Below, piece by piece: positions 11,079 to 20,667 of a DNA stretch of 53,311 nucleotides. Numbering within the stretch: the first letter of the stretch is position 1; each line of letters starts with the position of its first letter. This DNA comes from Bacteroidota bacterium. Lineage in GTDB: Bacteria; Bacteroidota; Ignavibacteria; Ignavibacteriales; SURF-24. The position numbers were made by a program, and so were the translations under genes. The notes under the pieces are model-generated. The model was not told where the DNA came from, made no database searches, and saw only the letters and a list, made by a program, of their open reading frames with translations. The stretch lies in NCBI GenBank assembly GCA_030706145.1, contig JAUZPB010000019.1, forward strand, positions 1 to 53,311, given 5' to 3'.

Positions 11079-12185
11079 ATGAAAAGCCGCACTCTTTTAC
11101 TTTCTGTTTTTGTACTTACTTTTATCCATTTTTCTAGGATCTTTGGTCAGAACTTTTACCAGGTAGATACAGTAATTGATAATGCAATTAAAAGGCACGT
11201 TTTTCCTGGTGCAACTGTTATTATTGGAGGGCCTGACAAAATACTCTATAACAAAGCTTATGGACATTTTACCTATGATCCGGAATCCAGACAGGTAACA
11301 ACCGAATCACTCTTTGACATGGCTTCTTGTACAAAGGTCTTTGCTACTACTTCCTGTATTATGAAATTGGTTGATGAGGGGAAAGTAAATATAGAGGATC
11401 CTGTAAAGAAATATTTACCAGAATTTGCACAAAATGGCAAGGAAAATGTAAAAATTAAAAATCTCCTGCTTCATAATAGCGGACTTCAGGCCTACTATAC
11501 TCCTAAAGCAGGTGAGACTCCTGAACAAATTTTTGAAACGATCTATGGACTTCCCTTGTCCTACAAAACTGATTCTGATATGGTATATAGCTGCCTTAAT
11601 TTTGTCACAACTATGAAGGTTGTTGAAGCTGTAACAAAAATGCCAATGTATAAATATTTCAAGGAAAACTTTACAGAGCCTCTTGAGATGAAAAGAACTA
11701 TGTTCATCCCCTCAGACGAGTTTAAATCTGAATGCCTGCCGACAACAGATTCATTGCAGGGAATTGTCCATGATCCTCTTGCAAGAGGTCTGAAAGGACT
11801 CTCTGGTAATGCTGGCTTGTTTTCAACAACTGCTGACTTAGCTAAGATCTGTCAAATTCTTTTGAACGATGGCCTCTATAATGGGAAAAGATACTATAGT
11901 AGCGATATTATTAAGAAATTTACAGCCAGGTATTCTTCCTTAAGTAGCCGTGCCTTGGGATGGGATACAAAATCTGAAAGCGGCTTTTCTTCAGCTGGTA
12001 AATTGTTCTCTGCAAATTCATTTGGCCACACCGGTTATACTGGAACCTGTGTTTGGATGGATCCCCAAAGAAAGCTTTTTGTGGTATTTCTAACCAATAG
12101 GGTCTATCCTGATGATAAAGCGAACGTTTCGCCGGCTCGTGCTGCTGTTAATGAGGCAGTAATTAGATCAATCGAAGGATTGTAA
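11079..12185 (+). CDS. Exported beta-lactamase-family serine hydrolase
   Basis: A 368-aa protein with a signal peptide (residues 1-23, hydrophobic core LLLSVFVLTFIHF) and a class C beta-lactamase/DD-peptidase fold. The catalytic SxxK motif is SCTK at residues 83-86, just after LFDMAS. The second motif, normally YSN or YSD, reads YSC at 170-172 within MVYSCLNF. The KTG-type motif appears as HTG in GHTGYTG near residue 320. This combination is usual for periplasmic esterases, peptidases or EstB-like enzymes rather than resistance beta-lactamases. It stands alone after a long AT-rich leader. Substrate unknown. Confidence 0.88.
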   Translation: MKSRTLLLSVFVLTFIHFSRIFGQNFYQVDTVIDNAIKRHVFPGATVIIGGPDKILYNKAYGHFTYDPESRQVTTESLFDMASCTKVFATTSCIMKLVDEGKVNIEDPVKKYLPEFAQNGKENVKIKNLLLHNSGLQAYYTPKAGETPEQIFETIYGLPLSYKTDSDMVYSCLNFVTTMKVVEAVTKMPMYKYFKENFTEPLEMKRTMFIPSDEFKSECLPTTDSLQGIVHDPLARGLKGLSGNAGLFSTTADLAKICQILLNDGLYNGKRYYSSDIIKKFTARYSSLSSRALGWDTKSESGFSSAGKLFSANSFGHTGYTGTCVWMDPQRKLFVVFLTNRVYPDDKANVSPARAAVNEAVIRSIEGL

Positions 12186-12279
12186 AAGCTTTTGCTGCTT
12201 TGTTTTAGTAGCTTTTACTTTCTCATCTAAGCAAGTTATATTTCGTGGTCATATATATTTATTTAGGAGAGTATTTTTA

Positions 12280-12783
12280 ATGGATAAAAACCATAGACAC
12301 AGACCTTCCTGGGATGATTATTTCCTTAAACTTGCAATGCTTGTTTCAGAAAGATCGACTTGCCCAAGAATGCACTGTGGATGCGTCCTGGTAAGGGATA
12401 AACAGATCCTTTCTACTGGTTATAATGGCTCGATCCCTGGTGGCGAGCATTGCGATGAAGCTGGTTGCTATATCGTTGATAATCATTGTATCAGAACTAT
12501 ACATGCTGAGATGAATGCTATACTTCAATGCTCTTCTCATGGTATTAGTACCTCTGGAGCAACTGCTTATGTAACAAATATGCCATGTACCAATTGCTCA
12601 AAGGCTCTTATTGCTGCTAAAATAAAGGAAATTGTTATTTTTTCAGACTATCACGACACCCTTGCCGAAGAGTTCTTTGAGAAAGCCGGAGTTACTCTTC
12701 GCAGGCTAAAAATGCCGGATAATCAGATATATTATGACTTAAATGATTTCTCCTCAGCTAAAAGGACTGAGAAAAGCAAATAA
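12280..12783 (+). CDS. dCMP/cytidine deaminase family protein (ComEB-like)
   Basis: This 167-aa zinc hydrolase deaminates deoxycytidylate to dUMP, feeding dTMP synthesis. The zinc-site motifs are HAEMNAI (H75, E77) and PCTNCSKA. The extra N-terminal CPRMHCGCVLV segment and the GYNGSIPGGEHC loop are hallmarks of dCMP deaminases. Length fits the family (150-170). A Shine-Dalgarno, TTAGGAGAG, ends about 10 nt before the ATG. It is followed after 30 bp by ppk and is probably co-transcribed. Confidence 0.93.
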   Translation: MDKNHRHRPSWDDYFLKLAMLVSERSTCPRMHCGCVLVRDKQILSTGYNGSIPGGEHCDEAGCYIVDNHCIRTIHAEMNAILQCSSHGISTSGATAYVTNMPCTNCSKALIAAKIKEIVIFSDYHDTLAEEFFEKAGVTLRRLKMPDNQIYYDLNDFSSAKRTEKSK

Positions 12784-12813
12784 ATTATTATATTTAATAT
12801 AAAGACAGAAACA

Positions 12814-14943
12814 ATGCAGTCTAAAGAATTATTAAAAAAATATAATAATCCAAAGAATTTCTTTAACAGGGATTTAAGCTGGGTAGAATTTAACAGGAGA
12901 GTCCTGGAGGAAGCTTTGAACCCTCACCTTCCACTTCTTGAGAAGGTGAAGTTCCTTTCCATATTTAGCTCAAATCTTGATGAATTCTATATGATTAGAA
13001 TTTCGGGCCTAAAGGAGCAGGTCGCCGCTAAAGTAATTGAACCTACTATTGACGGACTTACTCCGATTCAGCAGCTCCGGAAAATTGAGAAAGAAGTTCA
13101 ACCAATGCTAAAGACGGCCAGAGATCTCTGGTTTAATGAGATTATCCCGGGTCTTAGAAAGTATAATATTGTAATTGCTAATATGGATGAGGACATTTCT
13201 GCAAAGGAACAGAAACTCCTTAATGAGTATTTTAGAAGAGAAATTTATCCTGTCCTGACACCTCTTGCATTTGATCCCGGGCGCCCTTTCCCTTATATCT
13301 CAAATCTGAGCCTTTCCCTTGCTGTATTGGTGCAAAAACCAACCGGGGAAAAACATTTTGCACGCGTTAAGGTCCCAAGTATCCTGCCTCGCTTAATGCA
13401 GATTGATGATATTATTAATCCGGAGAAAAAAACAAATTCTCACATTAATACAAAATTTATTTGGCTTGGCGATCTTATAAAAGCAAATCTGCATATTCTC
13501 TTCCCTGGAATGGAAATACTTGAGGCACACAGATTTAGAATTACTAGAGATACTGATTTTGAACTTCAGGAAGATGAGGCAGATGACCTTCTGCAGGTTA
13601 TTGAAGAAAATATTAGACAGCGAAGGTTTGGCTCTGTTGTGAGGCTTGAAGTTGCAAACACTATGCCTGATTATATGCAGGAAACTTTGACCGAGAATCT
13701 TCAGATAACAAAGGATGATGTGCATTGTATTGAAGGACCCTTAGGATTAGCTGACATCATAAGACTATATGATCTGCCTTTTCATAATCTAAAGGATAAA
13801 CCACACTATCCGGTTATTCCTTCGGTTTTTGAAGAGGAGGAAAATGTCTTTAATATTATTCGTCATAAAGATATACTTCTGCACCATCCATATCACTCTT
13901 TTTCACCTGTAATTGACTTTATTAAAGCTGCCTCAGTAGATCCGGATGTGTTGACAATAAAACAGACACTTTATCGAGTTGGTACAAATTCACCAATAGT
14001 AAAGGCTCTTATTGAGGCTGCTGAGCGTGGTAAACAAGTTGCAGTCCTTGTTGAACTTAAAGCAAGATTTGATGAGGAGAATAATATCTACTGGGCACGT
14101 GAGTTGGAGAAGGTGGGTGTCCATGTGGTCTATGGTCTTGTTGGGTTAAAGACTCATGCCAAAATGACTTTGGTGGTAAGAAAAGAAAGTGAAGGGGTCA
14201 AACGCTATGTGCACCTGAGTACCGGAAACTATAATGCAACTACTGCCAAGATTTATACTGACCTTGGCCTTTTTACTGCAAATGAAGATATTTGTGCCGA
14301 TATTTCTGACCTGTTTAATTACCTGACTGGATACTCTAGCCAAAAGGACTTTAGAAAACTGTACGTGGCCCCTATTAATATGAAAGAAAAATTTTTGCGA
14401 TTGATTAGCCGTGAGATCGAAAACGTAAAGGCTGGCGCTAAAGGCAGACTGATCTTTAAGCTTAATTCTCTTGTCGATCCTATACTTATTGCTGCACTTT
14501 ATGAGGCATCAAATGCTGGTATTAAAATCGACCTTATTGTCAGAGGGATCTGTTGTCTGGTCCCAAATGTTCCTGGACTGAGTGAAAATATTAAGGTAAC
14601 TAGTATTGTCGGAAGATACCTTGAGCATAGTAGGCTTTATTATTTCTTTAATAATGGAAATGAAGAGATTTACTTAAGTTCAGCTGATCTGATGCCTAGA
14701 AATCTTTATCGTAGAGTTGAAATAGCTTTCCCTGTGGAAGATGAAAATATAAAGCAATATCTGATGAAAACCTTACTTAATGTTTCTCTTAAAGACAACG
14801 TTAAGGCTAGAGTGTTGATGCCAAATGGAAAATATATTTTGCCTGAGAACTCTGATAGTACAAAAAAAATTAATGCCCAGGAATGGCTGATGAACTATGT
14901 GATGAAAGAAAATAGGAAAAAGATTAAGCAAAAGATTAGCTGA
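12814..14943 (+). CDS. ppk1: Polyphosphate kinase 1
   Basis: A 709-aa PPK1 that reversibly polymerises the gamma-phosphate of ATP into polyphosphate. The N-terminal domain starts with FFNRDLSWVEFNRRVLEEA, a strong family signature. The phosphorylated active-site histidine is H448 in GLKTHAKM, followed by VHLSTGNYN. The second phospholipase-D-like half has VRGICCLVP and YLSSADLMPRNLYRRVE, which contributes the metal- and phosphate-binding residues. Length is typical (680-740). It lies 30 bp after the dCMP deaminase gene and probably shares its transcript. No exopolyphosphatase gene is adjacent. Confidence 0.97.
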   Translation: MQSKELLKKYNNPKNFFNRDLSWVEFNRRVLEEALNPHLPLLEKVKFLSIFSSNLDEFYMIRISGLKEQVAAKVIEPTIDGLTPIQQLRKIEKEVQPMLKTARDLWFNEIIPGLRKYNIVIANMDEDISAKEQKLLNEYFRREIYPVLTPLAFDPGRPFPYISNLSLSLAVLVQKPTGEKHFARVKVPSILPRLMQIDDIINPEKKTNSHINTKFIWLGDLIKANLHILFPGMEILEAHRFRITRDTDFELQEDEADDLLQVIEENIRQRRFGSVVRLEVANTMPDYMQETLTENLQITKDDVHCIEGPLGLADIIRLYDLPFHNLKDKPHYPVIPSVFEEEENVFNIIRHKDILLHHPYHSFSPVIDFIKAASVDPDVLTIKQTLYRVGTNSPIVKALIEAAERGKQVAVLVELKARFDEENNIYWARELEKVGVHVVYGLVGLKTHAKMTLVVRKESEGVKRYVHLSTGNYNATTAKIYTDLGLFTANEDICADISDLFNYLTGYSSQKDFRKLYVAPINMKEKFLRLISREIENVKAGAKGRLIFKLNSLVDPILIAALYEASNAGIKIDLIVRGICCLVPNVPGLSENIKVTSIVGRYLEHSRLYYFFNNGNEEIYLSSADLMPRNLYRRVEIAFPVEDENIKQYLMKTLLNVSLKDNVKARVLMPNGKYILPENSDSTKKINAQEWLMNYVMKENRKKIKQKIS

Positions 14944-15208
14944 AAAATATTTTCTTGCTTATTAAACTTATACTAACTTTTTTTGTGATATAAGTTGTAT
15001 GTACATTTTACTAGTTTAATTATATTTATTTATGGGTCCGAAAATTGTTCTTCCTTTTTTATAACTAAACAGGAGCTTAAGTCGTTTATTATCTTTTGTA
15101 AATCGTTCCTTCTGTAGCTATTATAAGGGGAGTTTTAGCTTGATATTTTGTTTGAATATGTGTAAACTTTCAGTAGTATTTCTTAATTATATTGTTATTT
15201 AAGGTCTT

Positions 15209-15877
15209 ATGTATCTTTTATTATTAATTCTGCTGTTATCTTATCTTGTTGGTTCAATTCCTACTAGCATTATTGTTGGAAAATTAGTTAAGGGAATCGA
15301 TATTCGCAATTATGGAAGTGGGAATGCCGGCGGAACAAATGTTTACCGTGTTTTAGGATGGAAATACGGAATTTTAGTTATCCTCCTGGATGCACTTAAA
15401 GGAGCCGTTGCTGTTGTCTTTGTTGCTCGCTTACACTATGGAAATATTCCTTTTGAGAACGCAACCCCTTTCGATGACTTTACACTCATACAGATCATGG
15501 CCGGAGTCGCTGCTGTAATTGGGCATGTATGGACCATTTTTGCAGGCTTCCGTGGCGGAAAAGGTATTGCAACTGCACTGGGAATGTTGATGACTATTAT
15601 TACTGTGGATATGCTTGTGGCATTGGCAGTCTTTATTGTCGTGGTTTCTATTACTAAATACATTTCACTCGGATCGATACTGGGAGCTATGTCAGTCCCT
15701 CTGATCCTAATAATCAGAGAAAACATCTTTCATGTCGATATTCCTGGTTATAATGTTGTTCTGCCCTTTACAATTGCCATATGCATTTTGATTCTTTATA
15801 CTCATCGTTCAAATCTGAGAAGATTAATCAGTGGGAAAGAGAATCGTATTAACCTTTTTGGCAAAAAAAGTGCTTGA
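15209..15877 (+). CDS. plsY: Glycerol-3-phosphate acyltransferase PlsY
   Basis: A 222-aa polytopic membrane enzyme that acylates glycerol 3-phosphate from acyl phosphate, the first step of phospholipid synthesis. Family motifs are present in order: SYLVGSIPTS (about 10-19), GSGNAGGTNVYRVLG (about 37-51) and GFRGGKGIATALG (about 112-124). Five or so hydrophobic segments match PlsY topology. It sits 180 bp upstream of gpsA, which makes its substrate, so the pair forms a functional unit. The upstream 265 bp show no recognised feature. Confidence 0.95.
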   Translation: MYLLLLILLLSYLVGSIPTSIIVGKLVKGIDIRNYGSGNAGGTNVYRVLGWKYGILVILLDALKGAVAVVFVARLHYGNIPFENATPFDDFTLIQIMAGVAAVIGHVWTIFAGFRGGKGIATALGMLMTIITVDMLVALAVFIVVVSITKYISLGSILGAMSVPLILIIRENIFHVDIPGYNVVLPFTIAICILILYTHRSNLRRLISGKENRINLFGKKSA

Positions 15878-16057
15878 TAATTTTTTGTTCTTTAGCGGGA
15901 GTTGAGAAAATATAATAAGCTATTTTCTTTGCTTCCGCTTTTTTATTTGTTCGATTTGTTAAGAAAATATTGTCGTTGTATTAATGATTTTGACCTATAA
16001 TGAATTATCTTCACTTTCCTTTCATTATTTTTTAACCTTTTAAGATGCAAATTTAAT

Positions 16058-17056
16058 ATGAATATTTCTGTCATTGGTGCTGGTGGTTGGGGAACAACGC
16101 TGGCTATTTTACTTCATTATAATGATCATAAAGTCTCATTGTGGGAATATGATAAAAACTATGCAAATGATATTATTGCTTCCCGCGAAAACAAGCTGTA
16201 TCTGCCTGGAGTTGAAATTCCAGAAGGTGTTGTAGTTACAAATGACCTTTCTGAAGCTTCAAATAGCAAGGATATGCTTGTCCTGGCAGTTCCGTCTCAG
16301 TTCCTTAGAAGTGTAATTCAGAAGATGGAACTTTCTTCAATAAAAAACTCTATCTTGGTTAGTGTTGCAAAAGGAGTTGAAAATAGATCACTACTGACAA
16401 TGTCGCAGATGATTTTAGATCAGATTCCACAACTAGCTCCCTCGCAGATTGGCGTACTTTCAGGTCCAAGCCACGCTGAGGAAGTAAGCCGCAAGATTCC
16501 TACTGCTGTTGTGGCAGCTTCAAAATCTGAAAATGTTTCAAAAAATATTCAATCTGCCTTTATGAACTCCTATTTTAGAGTTTATTCATCTACCGATATA
16601 TTGGGCGTTGAACTTGGAGGCGCAGTAAAGAATGTGATTGCCATTGGAGCGGGTATTATCGATGGAGCAAATTTTGGAGATAATACTAAGGCTGCAATTA
16701 TGACCAGGGGCATTGCCGAAATTTCTAGACTGGGAACGGCAATGGGGGCAAAAGCTGAAACTTTTGCAGGCCTTTCCGGCATGGGAGATCTAATCGTTAC
16801 TTGTATGAGCAAACATAGCCGAAATAGATTTGTAGGTGAGAAAATCGGACAGGGGAAAACCCTGACTGAAATCCTGAAATCTATGACAATGGTTGCTGAA
16901 GGCGTTGAATCCTGCCGCTCGGTTAAAAAACTCTCAGAGTTGCATAAAGTAAGCACTCCAATTGTTGATGAGGTCTATAAAGTGCTTTTTGAAGAAAAAG
17001 ATCCCGTTCAGGCAACTACGGATCTTATGACCAGGGATATGAAATCAGAACTATAA
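16058..17056 (+). CDS. gpsA: NAD(P)-dependent glycerol-3-phosphate dehydrogenase
   Basis: A 332-aa cytosolic enzyme that reduces dihydroxyacetone phosphate to sn-glycerol 3-phosphate for lipid synthesis. The N-terminal dinucleotide motif is GAGGWGTTLA (residues 7-16). Further markers are VSVAKGVEN, LSGPSHAEEV and the GIIDGANFGDNTKAAIMTRG catalytic region. Length matches the family (about 330-340). It follows plsY, and a bidirectional terminator directly follows its stop. Confidence 0.97.
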   Translation: MNISVIGAGGWGTTLAILLHYNDHKVSLWEYDKNYANDIIASRENKLYLPGVEIPEGVVVTNDLSEASNSKDMLVLAVPSQFLRSVIQKMELSSIKNSILVSVAKGVENRSLLTMSQMILDQIPQLAPSQIGVLSGPSHAEEVSRKIPTAVVAASKSENVSKNIQSAFMNSYFRVYSSTDILGVELGGAVKNVIAIGAGIIDGANFGDNTKAAIMTRGIAEISRLGTAMGAKAETFAGLSGMGDLIVTCMSKHSRNRFVGEKIGQGKTLTEILKSMTMVAEGVESCRSVKKLSELHKVSTPIVDEVYKVLFEEKDPVQATTDLMTRDMKSEL

Positions 17057-17057
17057 G

Positions 17058-17088
17058 AAAAAAAGGGGAATACAAATTCCCCTTTTTT
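17058..17088. terminator. Bidirectional terminator between gpsA and htpX
   Basis: AAAAGGGGAA (17061-17070) and TTCCCCTTTT (17077-17086) form a 10-bp stem with a 6-nt loop. T residues follow on the + strand, and the A-run before it gives a U-tract on the minus strand. It serves gpsA and probably the convergent htpX. Confidence 0.85.
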
Positions 17089-17166
17089 ACTAAAATCGGT
17101 TTTAATTAAAACTAGCTTTTTAGATACTTTTACCCGAAATTATCTCAATTTATAATTTTGCCCAAT

Positions 17167-18033
17167 TTACAATTTAGCTTCCCTTTTCCCCGATGCAATT
17201 TCCTGCAATCTTGCTATCCTTTCTTCCATTGGAGGATGTGTCGAAAATGCGTTCATAAAAGATCTGGCCGAAAATGGGCTTACTATGAACAAATGGGCCG
17301 ATGATGGCTGTGCATTCAGCATAGGCATACGCTGGTTTGAAATTGAAAGCTTGTTAAGTGCTGAAGCAAGTGAAAGGGGATTTTGCGAAATTACTGCTCC
17401 TCCTTCATCTGCAAGATATTCTCGTGAACGGGAAATTGCCATTTGAATTAACATTGCAACTATTGGCGAGAGTATCATTAAAAAGATAGATGATATTCCA
17501 CCACCATCTCTGTCCCTATCATCTCCACCTCTACCAAACATAAATGCCCAACCAGCCATTCTAGCTATAAATGTGATTGTTCCAACCAGTGTTGCTGTAA
17601 TTGTGCCTATTAAAATGTCCCTATGCTTTACATGCGTTAGTTCATGGCCAATAACACCAGCTAGTTCATCGTTTTCAAGTATGTTTAATATTCCTGTTGT
17701 TACTGCAACTGCTGCATGTTCAGGATTCCTTCCTGTAGCAAATGCGTTTGGAGTAGGATTATCCATAACATAAACCTTAGGCATAGGCAGACCTGCTCTT
17801 CTTGATAAGTCTTCTACTATTCTATAGAGCGTAGGGTATTCCTCGGGGCTTACTTGCTGAGCCCTGTACATTGTTAGTACAATTTTATCGGAAAACCAAT
17901 ATGACCCAAAATTCATCATTAATGAAAGAATAAATGCAAACATCATCCCTCTTTCACCACCAACCAGGTTTCCAACAAGAAGGAAAAGCATCATCATTAA
18001 AGTCATTAAAAATACGGTTTTTACTGTATTCAT
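17167..18033 (-). CDS. htpX: Membrane-bound zinc metalloprotease HtpX
   Basis: An M48-family inner-membrane protease that degrades misfolded membrane proteins. From the chosen start the protein is 288 aa. The zinc motif HELTH is at residues 130-134 within GHELTHVKH. The upstream landmark NPTPNAFATGRNPEHAAVAV is fully conserved. Two N-terminal and two central hydrophobic segments are present, plus the C-terminal HPPMEERIARL. The ATG at 18033 (MNTVKTVF, the usual HtpX beginning) is preceded by AGAGAAAGAGAG. An in-frame ATG ten codons earlier (18063) is less likely. A glycine/aspartate-rich loop (GRGGDDRDRDGGG) sits between the central membrane segments. Confidence 0.95.
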   Translation of the reverse strand: MNTVKTVFLMTLMMMLFLLVGNLVGGERGMMFAFILSLMMNFGSYWFSDKIVLTMYRAQQVSPEEYPTLYRIVEDLSRRAGLPMPKVYVMDNPTPNAFATGRNPEHAAVAVTTGILNILENDELAGVIGHELTHVKHRDILIGTITATLVGTITFIARMAGWAFMFGRGGDDRDRDGGGISSIFLMILSPIVAMLIQMAISRSREYLADEGGAVISQNPLSLASALNKLSISNQRMPMLNAQPSSAHLFIVSPFSARSFMNAFSTHPPMEERIARLQEIASGKREAKL

Positions 18034-18338
18034 CTCTCTTTCTCTAAAATTAATATTTAACAAACTTAAGAAAATTACCCCTCTTTGAGCAAATGTTCTA
18101 TTTAGTTATCTGTTTTAACAACTTTTTTGGGCCTTTTGTTTCATCTTATTTGCTATTCTATCTGATTGTCTCTAACAATGAGATTGCCTGCAAATTTCTC
18201 TTTTTTTATCCTTATTTTTTGTTAAATTTCCGGGCACTAAATTTTTATTAAAACATAAGATTTTATTTTTTTTATCCAATCTAAATTATATATTTACAGG
18301 GGAAATTTAGATATAGTTTCTATCTAAGAGGAAAAAGA

Positions 18339-18761
18339 ATGACTCAGGCTAAATACGGGGATATTGTAAAAGTCCGCTTTACAGGAAAGCTTGAAGACGG
18401 TAAGGTTTTCGCGTCATCTGAAGGTGATTTGCCCTTGGAATTTAAGATTGGCAGCGGAAAACTTCTCGAAGGTTTTGAAGAAGCTGTAATTGGAATGAGC
18501 CCTGGTGAAAAAAAAATTGCCAAGATTTCAGCTGAAAAAGGTTTTGGTGTGCATAACAATAAGCTGGTTATCAAGGTGGAAAAAGACGATTTCTTTGAGA
18601 ATATGACTCCCGAATTAGGCCAGACTTTAGAACTTAATGGTTGTGAGGGAATTCCTATTACTATTACTGGTATTTCAGATTCTACAGTTACTTTAGATGC
18701 CAATCATCCACTGGTTGGTAAGGATTTGATCTTCGAGATCGATCTTATTGAAATTCTGTAG
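18339..18761 (+). CDS. FKBP-type peptidyl-prolyl isomerase, SlyD-like
   Basis: A 140-aa cytosolic chaperone-isomerase with an FKBP domain split by an insert-in-flap (IF) domain, as in SlyD. The N-terminal strand KYGDIVKVRFTGKLEDGKVF and the VIGMSPGEKK turn are diagnostic. The C-terminal DANHPLVGKDLIFEIDLIEI closes the FKBP fold. It lacks the His/Cys-rich metal-binding tail of E. coli SlyD. The Shine-Dalgarno AGAGGA (18327-18332) abuts a 7-bp hairpin (TTAGATA/TATCTAA, 18307-18327) that could modulate translation. A terminator follows. Confidence 0.93.
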   Translation: MTQAKYGDIVKVRFTGKLEDGKVFASSEGDLPLEFKIGSGKLLEGFEEAVIGMSPGEKKIAKISAEKGFGVHNNKLVIKVEKDDFFENMTPELGQTLELNGCEGIPITITGISDSTVTLDANHPLVGKDLIFEIDLIEIL

Positions 18762-18776
18762 GCAATAATAAATATC

Positions 18777-18829
18777 TGACCTTCTGCAACTGAAATTTTA
18801 TTTCTAAGAAGCCGAAGGTCATTTTTTTT
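18777..18829 (+). terminator. Intrinsic terminator of the SlyD-like gene
   Basis: TGACCTTC (18777-18784) pairs with GAAGGTCA (18814-18821), with an inner GC/GC pair, followed by eight T residues (18822-18829). Confidence 0.85.
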
Positions 18830-18896
18830 ACCCATGTTTTACAAACCTAAAACAAAATCTCCATTTATTCTTAAGCTATTTATTCTAAAACTCATC

Positions 18897-19358
18897 TTAC
18901 TGGTTCACGGTTTCTGTCTTTTCAAAACTATTAACGGCATCTATAAACTCCTCTGGCAAGGGAATTGACTTTTTATTGTCCCAGCCAATATAGACCATTA
19001 CACCACTACCTTTAGCTATTATCCTTCTGGTCTTTTGATTTTCAATTATATGCTCAAAACCAAAACTTGAGTTTTTTGTGAAACTTACGCGTGTAAATAT
19101 TGTAAGTTCATCATCATAAAAAGCTGGTTCTATATAATCACAGTCGTTGTGAGCTATTAGAAAGAATTCTTTCTTCTTACCAACTTCCTTTATATCTTTT
19201 TCATAACCAATTGACTTTAGATATTCAAGACGGGCGGTCTCAAAATAATTAAAATAAACTGCATTGTTGCAAACACCTACCATATCTACTTCATGAAATT
19301 GTACTTTTACAAAAATCTTATGTCTGAAATTTTCCAAATCTGTTTTCCCTTGATCCAT
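18897..19358 (-). CDS. Acyl-CoA thioesterase, 4-hydroxybenzoyl-CoA thioesterase fold
   Basis: A 153-aa single hot-dog-fold protein resembling YbgC/FadM thioesterases. The characteristic segment VDMVGVCNNAVYFNYFETARLEYL (residues about 19-42) carries the helix and the N-x-x-Y-x-x-Y/F-E-x-A-R pattern. The catalytic Asp region reads HEVDMVGV. It lies 25 bp downstream of the threonine aldolase gene on the same strand and is probably co-transcribed. The acyl substrate is unknown. Confidence 0.88.
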   Translation of the reverse strand: MDQGKTDLENFRHKIFVKVQFHEVDMVGVCNNAVYFNYFETARLEYLKSIGYEKDIKEVGKKKEFFLIAHNDCDYIEPAFYDDELTIFTRVSFTKNSSFGFEHIIENQKTRRIIAKGSGVMVYIGWDNKKSIPLPEEFIDAVNSFEKTETVNQ

Positions 19359-19383
19359 TAATTAAAAAAGATGAATAAAAAAG

Positions 19384-20421
19384 CTATTTATTAAAAACTT
19401 CCTCGAAAATTTTTATTGCCTGTTCAATTTCCTCAAAACTTACATCTAGATGCGTTACTGCTCTTAAAAAGCCAACTTTGCCGCTAGAGAGAATAAGTCC
19501 CTTTTGAGCCAATTTCTCTAATGACTGTTCTACGCTCATGTTTTTAGGGCGAAAAGCAAGTATGTTTGTCTGCACAGTATTCATATCAATCTCAAGGTTT
19601 GGATTCTTCGAAATTGCACTTGCTAGCATACTTGCCTTTTCGTGATCTTCTTTTAGCCTTGGTATATTATTTTGAAGCGCATATAGACCTGCTGCAGCTA
19701 AGATGCCAACCTGGCGCATTCCGCCTCCCCAGGCTTTTCTTATGCGAAAAGCTTTGTCAATTAAATCTTTACTTCCTGCTATTACAGATCCTACCGGTGC
19801 TCCAAGACCTTTTGATAAGCAGCAGGATATTGTGTCAAAGTATGAGGCATATTCTTTTACGGAAATGCCTGTTGCTACTGAAGCATTCCAAATTCTGGCT
19901 CCGTCCATGTGATAGTACAAATTATGCTTTCTGGCCAGCTCTCCTAAGCCCTTTATGTTACTAATTGGGTTTATTGTTCCACCTGCCCGGTTGTGAGTGT
20001 TTTCTATTGCTATTACTCTTGTCGTTGGCATATAGTAAGCACTTTTAGGACGTATGAATGGTTCAGCCTGTTCAGGTGTATAAACCCCATATTTACCTGT
20101 GATAGGTAGAAGTTGTATACCACTTAAAACTGCTGGTGAGCCTGACTCATAATTGAAAATATGCGCATCCATTTCGCATATAACCTCATCTCTGGGGCTT
20201 GTAAGAATATTCAGACATAACTGATTTCCCATAACGCCACTTGAAACAAATAAGGCAGCTTCTTTCCCAAGTAGTTCTGCTGCATAACCTTGCAGTCTGT
20301 TTACTGTCGGATCTTCTTTGAAAACATCATCGCCGACCTCAGCTTCATACATGACTTTGCGCATCTCCTCTGAAGGCCGTGTAATAGTATCACTTCTTAG
20401 ATCAATATTCTTTTTCATCAT
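19384..20421 (-). CDS. ltaE: Low-specificity L-threonine aldolase
   Basis: A 345-aa PLP-dependent enzyme cleaving L-threonine/L-allo-threonine to glycine and acetaldehyde. The N-terminus IDLRSDTITRPSEEM is the family signature. HMDGARIWNA (about 171-180) contacts PLP, and the Schiff-base lysine is K204 in SCCLSKGLGAPVG. Length matches LtaE (333-350). The start is MMKKNIDLR, and either of the two Met codons could be used. It is the first gene of a probable two-gene unit with the thioesterase. Confidence 0.95.
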   Translation of the reverse strand: MMKKNIDLRSDTITRPSEEMRKVMYEAEVGDDVFKEDPTVNRLQGYAAELLGKEAALFVSSGVMGNQLCLNILTSPRDEVICEMDAHIFNYESGSPAVLSGIQLLPITGKYGVYTPEQAEPFIRPKSAYYMPTTRVIAIENTHNRAGGTINPISNIKGLGELARKHNLYYHMDGARIWNASVATGISVKEYASYFDTISCCLSKGLGAPVGSVIAGSKDLIDKAFRIRKAWGGGMRQVGILAAAGLYALQNNIPRLKEDHEKASMLASAISKNPNLEIDMNTVQTNILAFRPKNMSVEQSLEKLAQKGLILSSGKVGFLRAVTHLDVSFEEIEQAIKIFEEVFNK

Positions 20422-20667
20422 TCTTTCCCTGAAATTTTGATTTTAATCTTTCCAAAAATAGGGAATTTAGAGACTAATTACATACCTTAATACTTATCTA
20501 TCTGCAGGACTGATGCAAAGTTTTTTATATTTACCTGTTTTCCCTAAACTGTTATATTTTTTATTCTATTGCATCATGTAGGCAGATGCTTTTTTTACGT
20601 TGGTAAAACAGCACTCCATTTCCATTTTGTACTTTACCTATAATAGATATTGAAAGGACAGAAAAAT

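Noticed and set aside
11079-12185. Antibiotic-resistance beta-lactamase
   Set aside because: Motifs (SxxK, YSC, HTG) fit the broad serine hydrolase/esterase family; no specific feature of a resistance enzyme.
13393-13725. 110-aa open frame inside ppk1
   Set aside because: Antisense shadow of a clearly conserved enzyme.
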